A stretch of 64,000 bases of DNA, from positions 336,970 to 400,969 of the forward strand of contig VZTG01005256.1 of the NCBI GenBank assembly GCA_013397845.1, written 5' to 3'. The notes under the pieces were generated by a model. The model did not search any database, was not told where the DNA came from, and worked only from the letters and a program-made list of their open reading frames with translations. Below, one piece after another: positions 24,692-37,900 of the stretch. The position numbers were made by a program, and so were the translations under genes. This stretch comes from Melanocharis versteri. Its lineage: Eukaryota; Chordata; Aves; Passeriformes; Melanocharitidae. The first letter of the stretch is position 1. Every line of letters begins with the position of its first letter.

Positions 24692-24875
24692 TCACAGAAT
24701 CACAGTATGGCTGAGGTTGGAAGGGACCTTAAAGATCATCTTGTTCCAGTCCCCTGCCATGGGCAGGGACACCTTCCACTAGACCAGGCTCCTCAAAGCC
24801 CCATCCAACCCATCCAACAACACTTCCAGGGATGTGGCATCCGCATCCTCTCTGGGCAACCTGCACCCACCCCTT
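24692..24875 (-). mobile_element. CR1 LINE, 3'-end fragment
   Basis: The plus strand starts tcacagaatcacag and continues ggttggaagggaccttaaag then atcatc, the reverse complement of the CR1 3' end and its ATTCTGTGA tail. About 180 bp is recognisable. Such 5'-truncated CR1 copies are the commonest interspersed repeat in birds. Confidence 0.88.
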
Positions 24876-26731
24876 GCACCCCACCCCAGCGGGATCACCC
24901 CTGGCTCTGCTGCCTTTTCTGTCCCTATGAGATGCTCCTGGCATCCAGGCAGCAGGTGGGAGGCCACAGAAAAAGGGCTGGGTGTGCCCTCACCTGGGAA
25001 CTGAAATGCTATTGAAAGTAATGGAAAAATGGGGTTTTCCCTTCCAACCCAGCCATTCCGGGTTTAATTTCCTTTCTCCAGAGCAAGACACTTTTCTTGA
25101 GACTTCACAGCCTCACCAATAGGCAGGAAGGCCTATAAATCCTGGGTGAAACACAAAAAAACCCCACCATTAAAATGCTTGAAGGTGAAGACCAGGCTTT
25201 TTGCCCCAAACTAGCACTTCCTTCCCACAATTTCCTCAAAGCTGCATCATCCCAGATAACGGCTGCATCCCACCTGGCCTTTACTCTGGAGCGCTGTCAC
25301 GTGGTGTGAGGGTCAGGGCGAGCCTCCCTTCTGATCTCTTCCTCTCCCTCGGAGTGCCTGGGGACAGAGGAGACGGGGTGAGCTGTGGGCAGTGGTGCTC
25401 ATTGCAGCCCCTGTCTAAAGGGAAGTGATAACTTGCTCCAGTAAAGGGCATTTTTGCACTGAAAAAATGTTAACAGCAAACCCTCCTTTTCCCCATGTCC
25501 CCCTGGCTCTGCAGAGCATCGTGCAGCAGGGATGAATCTCCCTTACAGGGGACCAAGCAGCTCAGCTCCAGTCCCACAAGGAATTGCTGCAGCACAGTTT
25601 AGCCTGGGATATGCTGATTTTATCCGACAATTCTTTTCTTCTTCTATTTTATTTCTCAGGAAATAAATAAATCATGCAAGTCTTCCATCACCCACTCTCC
25701 AAGCAGCTGTCCCCGTATCGCTGCCCAAGCTTCCCCTGGGCTCTGGAACTGGGTCAGTGAGCGGCATCCAGCACTGGTTGCTTCCCACTGAAATTCATAG
25801 AAAGCAGATATGGCCCCTGGGTGCTTCGGAGCAATGTTGCCTTTTCAGCACAAATCTCAGCCTGCCTGGAGTGGGCTGGAGGAGCAGGCACAACACCCAG
25901 AGGGACCAGGGGATCTGCCAGCAGCACTTCCCTGCATCCCTCTGCCACACTGGTTCTTTGCATCTTCGCTACCTGGTAAGGACTGGATGCCTTTGAACTT
26001 CCATCCCCTGCCAAATTTGGCTGAAATAAGCCAGCAGGCTCGAAAGCCATCTGGGGGAGCAGGCATGGACGCACACACACAGAGCACACAGCACTTACTG
26101 CTGGGGAAACCAGGCAAAAGAGGGAGCAGCTTCATCCTGTGATTGCGCCCTTGCTCTTCTGACAGTTAATTCTCTGCCTTGTTAGAGCCTGTGGTAAAAG
26201 GGAATTTGTGCTTGCTGGGCTGGGGACCAGATCTTGGGACAGAGCTTGTCTCACCAGAGGGAACACGGCTGAAACAAGCCCAGGGACCTCCTTAAGCTGC
26301 CAAAGCAGCCCTGCAGAGACCTGGAAGGTGGGTGAAACCTGTCCCTACCTCCAGATACCCAGCTGGCTTTTCCACTGGTGCTCCTTTGCAGTGCTAGAAT
26401 TTGGGGTCACTTTCAGTAACTCGCTCCAAAATCAGAAGGAAAAGCCAGAGACGCTCTCTGAGTCACTGGTATGTTGTTACCAAGGACACTAAGGTTCCTG
26501 ATTCTGAAGAAGAGATTAATTACATTCTGCAAATAGACATTTTATCTGCACTGAAGAGCAGCAAGAGCAACTTCTTTTAGCGTGGCTCATTATGTATCAG
26601 CAGGTAGTATTGTGACAGATGTAGGAATGCAGTCGTATTGTCACTGGGGTTTAATCATCAGAAAGCTGTCTTCCCCGGGTCAGCTCCCTGTGAGGATTTG
26701 TAATATTTACATAGCACTTGGGGCTGGCTTC

Positions 26732-26737
26732 TTTATT
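26732..26737 (-). terminator. Candidate poly(A) signal for PRCD
   Basis: tttatt on the plus strand gives AATAAA on the minus strand about 0.93 kb beyond the proposed PRCD stop codon. It is the nearest canonical signal I noticed downstream on that strand. Use by PRCD is inferred. Confidence 0.35.
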
Positions 26738-27663
26738 GCTGGAGTCTGTATTCACTCGTCAGTCTCTCATTATGCATGTGCCAGTATTAATTGCATTTAG
26801 AAATGAGATTCTAAAGCAGAAGTGAGAGCTATTTAGACCTCCATTCAGCTTGAAAGACAGCAGCCTTCTGTGTGACAGCTCTCGAGATGTTCTTGTGCTC
26901 AGCTCTCTCCCCAGCTGAAAAGCAGGTGTTGGAGAGAGTTGGTGTCAGAGCCACTGTATCAGCACTGCCTTTTGTGCATGCCCAGACATTTATATAACCG
27001 ACAGGATAATGACTCCGCAGAAGTGGCACAGAATTGACCCTTCTGGTACTGGATTGAAAACAGCCAGGGAGAGAGTGGATCTGCTCAGCTGCTGTGCAGA
27101 TATGGGGGGAAAGCGATGCTGAGCCCTATCTCCTGTGGAAAGAAGAGGGGTGTTCCCTTGCTGGTGGGTTTGGGGGTTATTTATCAGCTCGCCTGTGCCT
27201 GCAGCACTTTGGGGCTGTGTTTGTGGCCTTGCTAATGTATTTAAAGTGTACAGAAATTCGGCTGACACTTGTCTGTGCCTGCCTGCTGCGTGCTGATTGC
27301 TCCAGCCTGGAGAAGCAGAGCCCTGTGCCACCGCTGCTGGCTGCCAGCCGTGCCTGGGCAGTGGAAATGAGGAGGTCACGTCCTGCTTCCCAGAGGGAAA
27401 TAAGCTGGAAGGTTAATCTAGATGATGCCAAGCTACCGGCTCTGTTTTCCCCAGCCTGAAGTGCAGAGGGTCTGCCCTTGCCTTGCAGCACAGTGTGTGG
27501 GGTATGACGAGGGTGTTCTCCTGCAGGGAGATCAGCACAGGCACTAAACACTCCTTCTCTCCATGCCCCCAGCTCCCAGTCCCAGGAAAACAACCCCTCT
27601 GGGGCCCAGGGGATTCATGTCCAGCCTGTTGTGAGGAGGCTGAGAAAACAGCAGTAAAGCAAA

Positions 27664-27736
27664 TCAACATTTCACTTCCCAAAGCGCCTCCTTCGCTTTG
27701 TCATCATCCAGCACTGCCCCACCAAGCTTGAGACCT
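27664..27736 (-). CDS. PRCD: Candidate PRCD terminal coding exon
   Basis: After the acceptor ctcttgcag, the base A completes the split proline codon. The frame then gives 23 residues ending WEVKC and TGA (27666-27664). The LDDD/KAKEAL composition recalls the acidic then lysine-rich tail of mammalian PRCD (LDAD...EKEPLK). The intron would be 3.15 kb. The alignment is weak, and another exon could be the true one. Confidence 0.4.
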
Positions 27737-30700
27737 CTGCAAGAGCACTCTGTGGAGGACATCTCACAGACCTGGCTCTTTCCAGCAGGCTCCTTTGTGT
27801 GACCTGTGCCCCTCTGGGTGCTCAGTGCCCTGCATTCCTCCGTGCTGGACCAGCACCAAGACCAAACCCCACATTCCATGCCAGCAGCCTCTCTACCTCC
27901 CCAAACCCAGGAGCAGGCGGTGAGCAGCTCAAGCCAGGAAGAGACTGGAGGGGAAGAACATGAGAAAGGCAAACAGAGCAGACATCCATAGCCAGCCCTG
28001 GCCCCCAGCCAGGATCTTCTCGTTAAATATCACACAAAACAAAGAATAAATCACTGCTTGTTGAGGAAATCCAAGCACTGGAGCCCAAGGAGTCCCCCTT
28101 GACCTTCCTGTCTCTTGACAGCAGGTTAGTCCAGGATAGTGTTCCAGTTTGCTTTTCAACTCCAGCAAGGGGTGGGGATAGCAGATCCCACAGTTGGGAT
28201 GTTGGCAGGAATCCCTTCAAACCTCTCCGTTTGAGATGGTGGCAGCCAGCTCCAGTGGCCAACACTAATCCCACAGCTGAGCCCCCCAGATCTGCGAGGG
28301 TGGGCCAAGGGCGACCTGAGCCATTCCTGGCAGCCCCAAGATATATAAATAGAAGACAGGGACGTGAAGGAGGTCAAGTGAGCAGGGGATTTCACATAAT
28401 CTGATCTTGCCTGTGCTGTTCATTTGTGCCCTTTGCTCAGGATGCACGCCCTGCTTCGCACACGGGGACGTCAGAGGCAGCGGATTGATCCTCCACCGAG
28501 CCAGGTTTATCCTGTGCAACATGTGGGCTCCTGACTTTTTCTTCACATGTGCTGTTTCTCAGGCATGTCTTTAATCCAGCGGTCATCCAGAGCAGTGCAC
28601 ATATGGAAAATCCTGGTCTTTGTTGTTGTATGGACTCCTGGCACCTGACCAGCCAAAATCCAGTTGGATCAACGCAGTACTGGGGCTCTGGTGCCTCAGG
28701 TATGTTCCTGGTCTTGAGGATGCTGCCTGCCCTTCATGAGGTCCACTGTGCCTTGGTCTCCTGTACCACTTTTCCCCAGTCCCTGGCCAGCAGCACATCT
28801 TTCTCTTGCTTCTGCCACTTTTCTTTTCCAGGACATGAAAGTCTGGAAACAGAATCTCTCCTGGTGTAAAGCTGTCAGTGGAACAGCTCTGATTTATGCC
28901 AGCACCGAGCAAGGCGAGTAGATGAATGTCCAAAATAGATCAAGCAGAAAAGCTGTTAATAGCCACCGGTCTTTAATGGTGGGAGCAATTAATCGCCAAA
29001 AGACCTAATCTAGGAGTGTACAGCTTCTGTATGGGCTGGTGTCTGCATTCAGACCAGGTGCCTGTCTGAAGACTGCAGCAGGGCTTGGAGGAAGGTTTTC
29101 CTGGCCATCCAGCTCTGAGTCTCCCTCATGCTCCCAGGTCCATGCCACGAGGAGAGGGAGCCCTTGTGCTCATTCCAGCTTCCTGCTGCTGGTGCTGGCA
29201 CCAGCCACATTCTCTCCCTGTGCTGTGCTGCTGTCTCACCGGCCACACATTGATGAAGATGATGATGATGGTCGTGGTGGTGGTGGTGGTGATGAAGCCA
29301 GTCAGGTGAAAGGACTGACCAGGCTACAGGCCCCCAGTTTAAGAGGGCTGATCCTGCCTTGAGTGGAAGTAGCCAGGGCAGCGCCATGTCCATCCCAGCC
29401 CCAGCCTTTTCAGCTCCAGGCTCCTTCCTATCTCCTTGTGCACACATTTGTGCTTTATTCACTGCTTGCTCTTTGGAAGCTGACCCTGCACGCTGCTCCC
29501 CTGGGCAGGGCTTGTGCTGCAGCTGGATCTGCCTGTCCAGGGCTGGGGCACTGGGCTGTCTGCACACTGCCGGCGCTGCTGCCATCATTCCAGGTGACTT
29601 CTCCCCCAGCCATGTAGCTGCCCATTCCTCCTACAGCTTCCCAAGGGATGGACCTGCAGTCTGCCAGCATTGCCAGCCCCCCCTGTACCCTCTGCCCAAG
29701 GACAGCCCCCAGCTCTGCAGCTCGTTTGCTCAGACACTTAATGAGTGTTTAATTCAGCCAGTGCTGCAGGTAGCACAGGGACAGCTGGGGGCACAGAGGC
29801 CAGGAGATGCCTTCCCTGCTTTGAGTCTTGTTTGTCCCTCCCCTGACTTAATCGGCTCATTAAGTGCCAATTTGACCTCCCCACTCTCAGATGTCTCCAG
29901 TCTCCACTGGTAAATAGATTTGTGCGTCTCCAGCGGGAGCGTCCTGAGCTGAGCCTGGTGTTGGAGCAGGCGGGCGAGGGCGATGCTCGGGCTCGCCGTG
30001 AGCGCAGCCCCGCTGCCACCGAGACGAAGCCAAGCGAGTGCTGAACGAGAACAAGACTCTCCCAAAAGACACGGGGAGCTGCAGGTAGTGGAAGCCGCAG
30101 CCGCCGGCACCGTGCCCGTGGCGCAGCGGGGATGCAGGGAGCAGGAGGTGACCCTGCCCTCCTGTCGCAGCTTTGTCATCGCCTTGGTGTGGGACTGCAG
30201 CAAGTCCCTTCCCATCTGCTCCCTGCCTTCGCCCTGGAGCCAGGATGAGCGTGAGCGTGTGTGCGAACACGGAGCACAGCGCAACAGGGTGCAGGGTGGT
30301 GGCTGCTGGCTCTTCTCAGAGCCAGCATTTAGCTGATGCTCTCAAGCATTCCTCATACCCAGACACTCATCCAACCTCCCGGAACACCAGGGACGGAGAG
30401 GGACCTCCCCAGGGCTGTTTTACACCAGCTGGGTGTCAATGCCAGCATCAGCTGGTGATGTTCCCACAGCTGAGATCACTGCTCAATCTCCTCCCAAGCC
30501 GAGGCATGAAGACAGTCAGGCAGCCAGGCTGCAGGTGCTGGACTGCTCCATTTGGGAAGCACCTTGATCAGTGCACATAAAGCACCCCAGTGGTTCCTCC
30601 ATGGCCCTTTGCACCAGATAAACAGGGGGACCAATCCTGCATTTCCTCCTTACTGGTGCTGGTGCATCGGAGAGGAAGTGACAGCACATCACAGAAGGCT

Positions 30701-30964
30701 CCTCTCTAGCCAGCTCGAGCAAATGTCTCCTGGTGTCACCCAGAGAACCAAAACCAGAAGGAACCCAAATATCTCCATAAATATGACATAGGTTGAGGAG
30801 TGAGATCCTCCAGCCCAGGGCTACCCCTCACCCTCCCATCCCCAGCCCCAGGGCCCCAAGGGGACGGGAGGGGGACAGGAGAGGACGTACGGTTCGACTT
30901 TGTTGCAGAAGCGGCGCCGCAGCAGGAGGACCAGTGGACCCAGGATCAGGATGGTGGTGCACAT
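27664..30964 (-). CDS. PRCD: PRCD, photoreceptor disc component (2 coding exons, second tentative)
   Basis: PRCD is a tiny membrane protein of photoreceptor outer-segment discs that binds rhodopsin. In dog and human, loss causes rod-cone degeneration. Exon 1 (30964-30891) encodes MCTTILILGPLVLLLRRRFC and then NKVEP. The human protein starts MCTTLFLLSTLAMLWRRRFA (from memory). The palmitoylated Cys2, the hydrophobic segment and the RRRF motif are kept. The donor CC|gtacgt falls after coding base 74, the same place as the human c.74+1 donor. Candidate exon 2 (27736-27664) continues in phase as GLKLGGAVLDDDKAKEALWE then VKC and TGA, giving 48 aa against 54 in mammals. Exon 1 is strong and exon 2 is inference. 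The gene is divergent from CYGB, as in mammals. Confidence 0.75.
29258..29305. repeat. GAT/GGT trinucleotide microsatellite
   Basis: Short runs of gat and ggt triplets are interleaved. It lies in the inferred PRCD intron 1. Confidence 0.8.
30891..30964 (-). CDS. PRCD: PRCD first coding exon
   Basis: ATG at 30964-30962 opens MCTTILILGPLVLLLRRRFC. Key residues are Cys2 (lipidation), a hydrophobic stretch over residues 3-15 and the basic RRR at 16-18. The donor GTACGT begins at 30890. The frame is under 60 codons, so it is easily missed by length filters. Confidence 0.9.
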
Positions 30965-33900
30965 GGCGCTTCCTCCATCACCACCAGCGCCCACAGCCCT
31001 TCACATCCCTCCGGAGGCACTGCTCAGCCCAGGGCTGTCACTCGTGCCTGGCTGGCCTGTCACCCTGTCTCATGGGCACCTCTCCCCGGCAGCCACCTGA
31101 AAGCTCTCAGGGAAGGTTTTAGGAGGAATTAAGGCAGGATCAGATGTAATTAAGAGGCAGCAAATGAGGACGCTCTCATCTGACCTCTGGATGGGAGGGA
31201 GCCCCGGAGCTGCTCTGTGACCCCTTGAGCATTTAATTGGTTTTGGTGTGTGGTGCTCCTGCTCTGGCTGATCCCAGCCCTACACCTTGGCCAGGTGGGT
31301 GCTGGCGGTGACATGTCATGGACCATGCCAGTTCCCACCCCATCCACCCCATGGCACCCCCAGTCTGTCCTCCTGCCCCCACCAGCCCCACAGCACCAGG
31401 GCTGGGTACTCCCCTCTTCTCCTCCCTTTTCAGTGTGCCTGCCTCCCCTCTTCCCCCACCTTCCCCCTGCTCCTCTCTTTCCCTCCAGCTCCTCCATCCC
31501 TCCTCCTGCCAGACCTGCCTCAACCCGCTCCCCCCCTTCCTGGCTCCAGTAATCTGACAGGCTCAGACCTGCCTGTAATTCCCTGTGGACTCATCTCAGC
31601 CAGCTGATCCCAAGACCTTGTCTGCATCCTTCCCTCAGCCGGGCTGGGTTTGCCTCCTCCTCCCCGCTCTCCCGCGGCTCAGCAGCACACACACCTTTCT
31701 TCACAGAGCTGCCCTGGCCCTGTGCTCTCCCCCAGATCTCCTTGCCCATCCCATTCTCTTGCCAGGGAAGCCTTTCCCTCCGCTCTAAGCTCCGCAGGCA
31801 GTGAATCGTCTTCACACATCTTGTTCCAGCTCAGCCCTTTGCAAAGCAGAATATATTCTGGAGTGACTTTGTGGGTTTAGGTTAAAGAGAACAACTGGGA
31901 AGCACCTCTTCAAGAGGGGGAAGACACCTGTGTGTGCCATGCAGATCTGTGGGCACACACAAGGGGCTTAATGGTGGTGATGGTGCTGACCCGGAGAAGA
32001 GCTCCGGAGCAGGCAGGGAGCTGCAGACACTGGCTGTGGGGTTTTGCCCATGAAAACAACAGTATCAAGCAGCACTTGAAATGTCAGTAAAACCAAATTC
32101 CTCTAAGGCTATCCAGTAAACAGTCCCCGTTCCTGAACCTGGGGTTTGGCCAGGAGGAAGCGGGATGGACCCGGCCTCATTACTGGCACCGGCACGATGG
32201 GAAACCTTTGTGAGAGCGGTGGAAGAAACATCCCAAGTGTGTCCTGCAGCCAGATGGAGACAAGAGTGAATAATTCCTTCCTGAGTGTAAGTCAGGCCGG
32301 ACGGAGGGTGCGGAGCTGCCTTACGCAAGGCGCTGGGGAGCGCGTGGGGTGGCCGAGCCCCGTGTCCCGGCCAGCTGCCCTGGAGCACGCTGAGCCCCCA
32401 GGAGCACGGGCCGGTATGCTGGGAGGTCACTGGAGCCAAATAAACAGCGGCTTCTGGCTGAGCTGAAGCCCCAGAGGCTGGAAGGACCTTCTTCTCCCTG
32501 GCAGTCGGCAGCCCGGCTTTCGTAATCCCTGGGAGGACATTGCTGCTCGTAAACTCTTCTCCCCTCGCCAACACTCAGCCGGGCTGACACCGACAAAGGC
32601 CCCATTTTTGCATCCCAGGTGCTGCCTGAGGCCCTGAGCTCACTCCTTCGGGGACTTGTTTATAACCACACAGCCCTCCCTAACCAAACAGGGCACCATC
32701 ACTCGGGCTGCTCGAACATCCCTCTGTGGGCACAACCCTGGGTGCCCCCCAGTGCGAAAGGCAGCGCAGTGCAGGGGGCAATGCCTGAGTGCTGGCCCCT
32801 GCATTCACTTGGATGACCTCTGCCATGCAAAACACATCTTTTGGAATCGATTGACTTTGGCACTGAGGTCATTGGGTGACCTTGGCAGACAGAACTCGCC
32901 CCATGTGGGAATGCATCACCTCCAAACACTCTTGATTGATGCTGAGAGGTGCTCGGTTCAAAGGCAAGGTAATGTGAGCAGATTAGTTAATGCTTCTTGC
33001 CCTGGCCCTTGAGAGCAGGGCTGGAATGACAGGGCAGACTTAATGGGTTTTGAAGGCTTTTCTTTTTAAGATATGAATCAATGAAGCTGTACAAGGAGCA
33101 TGGATAATGTGATCAGAATAAGAATCAGGGCTTGTCTTTGAACCGGAGCGAAGTCCCTGACAGTGTTTACTTCATGTCCTGGCACCAAATGTGAGATGAC
33201 ATGAATATATTGGCTTACTGGCTTTCCTGAGCAACCCCTGCCACGCTCAGACCAGCTTCAGGAAGGAAAAGAGCAGCAAAGAGAATCAGTTTGGAAGTGT
33301 CGGCTTGTTTGCCAATAACCCCGTCACCCTTGCTTACCACTGAAGGGTCTGGCTGTGACAGGGGCTGTGCTCCAGGGGGGAAGAGCTGGGCACTGGGGGT
33401 GAAGAGGGAGGTGGTGACACCAGAGGCTGTTCAGGATCTGGGGAAGTTTACCAGCTGGCTAACGCCTTGTCCATGAAGCCCCGTGGTGCTGGATCTGTCA
33501 TCTGCTTCCTGAGTGTCTCTTGCTTCATCTCTCCCAGTTGCATCACAAGGTTTCAGTTTCTTCAAATCCCAGTGTGGGACTGGGAGTTTTTGCAACATTC
33601 CCAGTCCAGGAACAGGTTGGTCTGGGTTGGAAGTGTTCTCCAGGGTTGTTTTGGCAGCATCTCACCCTGCCCTGCCCTGTCCTGACTGAGAGCCCTGGGC
33701 AGCACCAGCCCCACTCCCAGGGCTCCTTTCTTCCTATTCCCCTGGATTTCCTAATCCTTGGGGGCTTTTAGATTGTGTGGGTTGGTAGGGATATTTTGGG
33801 GAGGAAGCCGGAAAAGCTGACATAAGGTTTAAGGTCATGGGGAGGTTGTGCTGTCCCCGTCACACCCAGTGCCTCCACTCTGCCTGCTGCTGCCAAGGGT

Positions 33901-36900
33901 CTTCATCCCATTCTTACTCCACAGGCATCACCTCAGTGCTGCTGAGTCCCCAGCATCCCCCACCTTCCTGCTGCCACACGTGGGGGTGGTGAGCTGAGCC
34001 TGGAGTGGCTGCAGGGTTTGGGGTCCCCTCTGGGAGCTGGGAGCCTGGGGCAGGGTCCCACTGGAAGGTTTGCTCTGGTGGCACCTCAGTCTCTGCACAA
34101 AGCCACATCTGCTGGGCTTGGACTCCAGAGCAGAGGAACCCTGTTCCCATGTAAGAAGGGGCTGATTTGGTTCAAGCACATTCCCCACAGCTCCGGCAGC
34201 ACCGCCTGCACTCTGGATTCCATCAGCAGAGGAATGGCTGCTCCCAGCTTTGCCCCTCACCACAGCCTGGCTGTCACAGAGCTGCCCAGGGCTGGGAGGG
34301 GACAGCAGCTCCCCTCATTGTCACTTCCCTGGCACATCTCTTCCCAGCCAAGTTGAAGACGTGCGACTGGGGAAATCCCAGTTTCTCGGTACTTCAGGTC
34401 TTTCCAAGTAAATTGGTGACCAAGCCTTCCAGCAATGTGGACAATGACTGCGTGATTAAACTGGGATCTCCCCCGCCTTGGGATGGAGATTCAGGCAGCA
34501 ATCCAACCCCAGCTGGATCTGGGGGGTCCTGCTGGCTGCAGCCCCTTTTGTCCTGCAGCCTGATGCTGCAGAGATGGCTCAGACCACAGGCAGTGCCAGC
34601 ACGGAGCTGGAACATCAGGATTGCACACGGGTCTCCTGGGACCAGAGAAGCCGGGGGAAGGAAACCTGCAATAAGCACAGAGCGTTTATACAGGCTTTAG
34701 GCTAAATCCTTCCCTCCCTGGGTAGCAGCACTGCAAAGCCGTTTCCTAAAGTCTTGTTATTCCTTTTCAGGCCAGGACTTCGCAGTTGGCAGCAGGGCTG
34801 GATTAGGAAAGGGGGGAGAGAGGCCTGGCCTGCGGAGGGCATTGCTGGGTGAGCTGGGCTGGCAACCAGAGGCTTTGCCTCTGCAAAGGTCAGGGTGACA
34901 AGTCCAAAATCTCCAGGCCAGATACTGCAGCAGCCTGGAGTGGCTCTGGGAGGAGAATGAAGGAGGAACACCCAATCTGGCATGCACCACGCTGGTGACT
35001 TCAGCCTAACTCCACACAGAATCCCAGGACTGCTCCTGTTCTGGCCAGGTTGGTGTCTTGAGGGTCTGGAGAGAGGATCCTCGCTGCACCCCTGGAATCC
35101 CACCAGCACCAAGGCCTTGGGGCAGCTCCTGCAGCTTCTTCCCAAAGCACCCCCTGAAGGATCTCGTGTCGTGTCTTCCTGGGACCACCCCAAGAAACGG
35201 TGTCTGTCAGAAGGACCCAGGGAGCTGACATTGCAAGGGACACAAGAAGTGACCTGTTATTCTCCAGGAACCAAGTGACAAGACTGTCCCCATGCACCAG
35301 GAAGGGTGGACTCAGACCCAAAGGTCTGGATTTGGGGTGTCTGCCTTTGCCCCACAGACAGTGGAGAAGTCAAAGGTGAGGATCTGCCATCATCCACATC
35401 CCACACAGCCTGTGGAGCTGAAGTCTTGGGGTTTTTTGCCTTCACCTCCCACTCAAGGATTAGGAGCCAAGTACATTTCTCATTGCACCCAGCACATGAG
35501 AGGAGGAGAGGCAACGTGGGAGGGCACGGAGGGAGTGGGAGAAGCCATCAGCAGGTGGGTACAGACCCCTCAGGAACATGGCAGGCCACAAGCAGAGGCT
35601 TGGAGGGCCTGGAAGCCCATCCTCACCTTCTGCAGCCAGGGTGGAGGATGGCTTGAACAAGCACTTGATCTCTTCCTGCTGTGCAGAAGCTCTGGGAGAA
35701 GCAGACTCAGGCTCAGCAGGGACAGGGCACCACAGTGTCACTCCACCACTGGGACAGGTCCACAGGAAGGAGGTGGAAAGCAGGCAGGCTGTGATGCTGC
35801 GCAGGTGAGGGGAGAGGGATCAGACTGTGGAATCAGGATCTGAGAGAGATGGAGTGATTTCTTCAATATGGATTATGCAGGCTGACCCCATCTCAGTCTC
35901 TGCACTGGCCATGGGAACCGAGTTCTCTGTCCCCCTCTCTGAGCCCCATGGCCCTGGACTGCCCTGTCTGAGCAGCAGGCACCGTGCTGAGCTCCCCTCT
36001 GGGCCAGCAGGCAGCGATGGTGTCAACGCAGCATCTTCCTCCTTCTGGAACAAGTCGCCTCCTAACCCCAAGCCCTTGAGAGCAACAGTCATGGGAAACC
36101 ATGGAAACGGGTGGCAGGCACGTGACAGCGTGCGCCTGCACTCCTGCCCTTGATTTATGTCCCACGCCTGGGACCAGACGCAGAAATGCAGGGCTGTCGG
36201 GATCATTTGGGATTTTGAGGCAGCGGAGAATCACCGCTGCTGTACTCCCCATCTCCTGTTTGTGGAGCAGGATGGCACATGGGAACGGGGCTGGGCTCCT
36301 GCCCCGGATGAGCCCAGAGAGGGAGGCAGAGACCTGGAAAAGGCTGGGGGATTTCTCACTTACTTTTCTAATATTTTCTAATATTTTAATATTTCTAAGT
36401 GGAGACTTTTGAGCCCAGACATTTTCACTCCTGGTGCCAGGGAGTGAGGAAAGGCACCCGCTGCACCCAGGAACCTGGTGCTGGGCTGTGAGCCCAGGGT
36501 GGAGTAGGACACCAGGTATGAAAGCTTCGAAGATGCCTTTTCCTTAAACACACAGCAAGGAATAACCAATGCTCCACGCAGATTATCCCCCCAGTGTTCA
36601 TATTGGTCAGAATTTGATGTTTCCCCCTTTTTGAAAGTGCTCGCACTGCATTGCAGTTTTGCTCTGGTTTTAAGCTGGGGGTCTCTGGGTTTGAGCTAAG
36701 TCTAAAGCACCTCTTCCCCTGCACCTCAAGGGAAGGTGATGAGCTTGGCTGTGCCATTCCTGCTCCAGAGGGGTTTCTCTGCTGCCTGGTGACCACCTGG
36801 GGACATTGCAGTTAATGTTTGACCCGGGGCTCGTGGCTGCTCATCCCAGTGGCTAATGGGCACAAGGCAAATCCAAACTTGGTGAAAATCTGATGATGCA

Positions 36901-37900
36901 GCAGCTGCCGGTGGTGCTATTGAACGATTCCTGACCTCTGGCCGGGTCGCGTTGGCCACGCTGCTCTGTTGTCACACCGGTGGGTTCAGCAGCTCGCAGC
37001 TGAGCTTTGCTCTCGAGCCGAGGGGTTCACGGGTGCGCGGGGCTCCCAGTCTGTCCCAGCACATGTTCACTGGGGGACCCACAGCGGGGATCTGCGGGCA
37101 GCACGTTCTCCACCAGCTCCCATTAGCTCTGCAAGAGCAAATTCGCTGACACCACCAGTCTGGCGGCTGCTGGTGGGGAGGTGGGCCAAGGCTGGTCTGG
37201 AGGAGAAATACAGCAAAAAACCTCGACAGCTCTGCAATAACAAAGCTCCAGCCCCTCAACGGGCTCAGCCACCCCTGTCAGAGCGGCACCCGCAGCCTGT
37301 CTGTCCGTCTGTCTGCCCGTCCGCCCTGCCGGGGTGCGCACCCGCTGCTCCGCCTGCCTCTGACCCCCCCGGGGGACTCGCGGTTATCACAAGTCTCCGC
37401 AGGATTTTCCTGCTCTCTGTGCGAACGGGCTATGCTGTGGGTCCAACATGCCGGATTGTCAGGGAGCTGGGAATGGCATGTGGGTAAAAACCAGCCCCAA
37501 AAGCGCACCCACGAAGGCGGCGGGAAGCCTGGAGTGGAGGTGTTCCCTGCCAAGGCGCTGCCAGGAGCGATGCAGCCGCAGAGTGACAGTAATACCTTCG
37601 TTTCACGAGTGCCTAAACTCTGGATCCCTTTCAGCTGGGTCCTGCCACGAGAAGGGAGAGGAAATTCTCAGCATTAAAAAGTCCCTGTGGGACTGCGCCC
37701 CATGATCTCTTTTGGGGGCGCACAGAGGTTCTTGCAGTGGGGCGCTCCCCTCTCGACCCGACCCTCTGTGCAGCCCAAGAATTGGAGGTGAACGAGGGTC
37801 TGTCCTTCCCAACACCTCCTCCTGCAGAATCAGGGAGCGCAAAGAGGAGAGCCGGGGCAGAACTCGGCGCAGCCAGCGGCTGGGCTAACTTTAACTCAGC
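30965..37900. other. PRCD-CYGB divergent intergenic region
   Basis: About 7 kb separates the two start codons. It holds both upstream regions. GC rises towards CYGB (about 36.9-37.9 kb). I see no additional exon or named repeat. Regulatory elements for a photoreceptor gene and a globin would be expected here, but none is identified with confidence. Confidence 0.4.

Larger units (their letters stand above)
7350..26730. other. Long intergenic region without a recognised gene
   Basis: About 19 kb separates the snoRNA host promoter from the PRCD 3' end. Open frames here are short, overlap on both strands and show no recognisable family. I see two hairpin elements (14294-14351 and 20702-20734), a poly-T tract, a CR1 fragment and possible AT-rich conserved blocks. 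Unrecognised lncRNA exons cannot be excluded. Confidence 0.5.
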
